From NCBI GenBank assembly GCA_026770585.1, contig MU646461.1:327410-339607 (forward strand): DNA of 12,198 bases, read 5' to 3'. Positions 11,796-12,198 of this stretch are shown here, one piece after another. Below the pieces are notes generated by a model. That model saw only the letters and a list, made by a program, of their open reading frames with translations. It was not told the DNA's origin and did no database searches. The stretch's first letter is position 1, and each line of letters begins with the position of its first letter. The translations under genes were made by a program, and so were the position numbers. Source of the stretch: Baffinella frigidus. Its lineage: Eukaryota; Cryptophyceae; Cryptomonadales; Baffinellaceae.

Positions 11796-11918
11796 CCTAG
11801 CTCTGCCTGAGTTTTATTCTCGCTCGTCCTAAAGGCGTTCTATTCGCCGTTTTATACTGGATTTCTGCTGTTGAATACTTTGAAGGACGAGCCAGAATAA
11901 ACACCCAGGCAGAGCTAG
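11796..11918. mobile_element. 123-bp foldback element, CTAGCTCTGCCTG ends
   Basis: CTAGCTCTGCCTG, then TTTTATTCT and GCTCGTCC, are inverted at 11885-11918 (GGACGAGC, AGAATAA, CAGGCAGAGCTAG). AATG lies on both sides (11792-11795, 11919-11922) as a possible 4-bp target duplication. No coding capacity. Confidence 0.85.
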
Positions 11919-11934
11919 AATGACTCTCTCCTAG

Positions 11935-12023
11935 CTTTGGTGCTTTGGTGTTTTTATTTACACTCACATCGAAGGCCACAGCCCACCTCACTCTTGAGGA
12001 GTTGGGAGTAATCTACGGGTGAG
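11935..12023. repeat. Third copy of the 97-bp repeat
   Basis: Matches 10717-10803 with a single C/T difference (GGTGTTTTTATTTAC). It lies about 1.1 kb from the tandem pair, just after the foldback element at 11796-11918. Confidence 0.9.
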
Positions 12024-12198
12024 CTCATAGCAGAACCGCGGAAATCTGGGGCGCAGGGTAGGGAGAGGCGTGCGGGCAGAAGAACAACTACACAAAGATG
12101 TATCAAGGAAAAAGCACAGCCCATTTCTGATTCTGAGTGTGGTCTCCACGGAGAAAGCACGATTCTGAGTGTTGTATTTCTCCTTCAGGTCCGCGAAG
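12024..12198 (+). other. Intron-like tail with a possible 3' splice acceptor
   Basis: GATTCTGAGTGTGG and GATTCTGAGTGTTG form a small direct repeat (about 12130, 12161), each preceded by GAAAGCAC-type sequence. The pyrimidine-rich TTTCTCCTTCAG at about 12177-12188 followed by GTCCGCGAAG looks like an acceptor with an exon running out of the window. CAGGTCCGCGA also occurs at 465-475. Confidence 0.45.

Noticed and set aside
11347-11800. Open frames over the 11.5-kb CT tract on both strands
   Set aside because: They alternate between duplicated units and CT/GA repeat with no domain; both strands are open because of the repeat.

Overview
This window looks like nuclear DNA of a eukaryotic microalga or related protist. 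Interrupted coding pieces with GT...AG boundaries carry eukaryotic domains (a MYND zinc finger and an EF-hand). CCCTAAA/TTTAGGG-type (plant/algal) telomere-like repeats occur internally, and foldback elements and CT/GA microsatellites are dense. Dinoflagellate, haptophyte, pelagophyte and green-alga origins all remain possible; the sequence alone does not decide. There are no bacterial operons, rRNA or tRNA genes, or CRISPR arrays, and no complete gene from start codon to stop codon.

Layout. 1-450: degenerate telomere-like G-strand repeats (14-bp tandem array, then four copies of a GGTACC-bearing module). 478-823: nested foldback elements. 924-1960: an exon series of an unrecognised protein, with two partial duplicates of its first exon upstream and introns made of CCCTAAA-like repeats. 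2153-2377: two 5'-truncated copies of the last exon of that series, each joined to telomere-like DNA. 2386-2945: foldback elements. 2980-3531: a broken MYND exon copy and then an apparently spliceable MYND 3' gene end, whose intron (3259-3495) is again telomere-like repeat. 3553-4078: three foldback elements. 4527-4682: a 132-bp interspersed element with 11-bp direct flanks. 4951-6804: a pair of ~135-bp inverted repeats enclosing hairpins, a GA tract and ~135-bp tandem repeats. 7248-7374: a near-perfect GC-rich hairpin. 8179-8921: three exons of an unrecognised gene; one intron holds the second copy of the 132-bp element. 8933-9678: foldback elements, including a 69-bp-arm hairpin built of protein-coding sequence. 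9773-10234: an EF-hand exon copy interrupted by six 24-bp palindromic repeats, then an intact EF-hand exon. 10235-10602: CT/CA microsatellite. 10717-12023: a 97-bp tandem duplication with a third distant copy, more foldback elements and CT-tract-flanking repeats.

The genes do not form a visible pathway. Two themes run through the window. First, telomere-like repeats in C-strand orientation lie where introns should be; in two cases GT...AG removal joins in-frame exons. Second, many exons are followed or preceded by partial copies that keep one splice boundary. Gene-family names other than MYND and EF-hand are left blank because I do not recognise the proteins.
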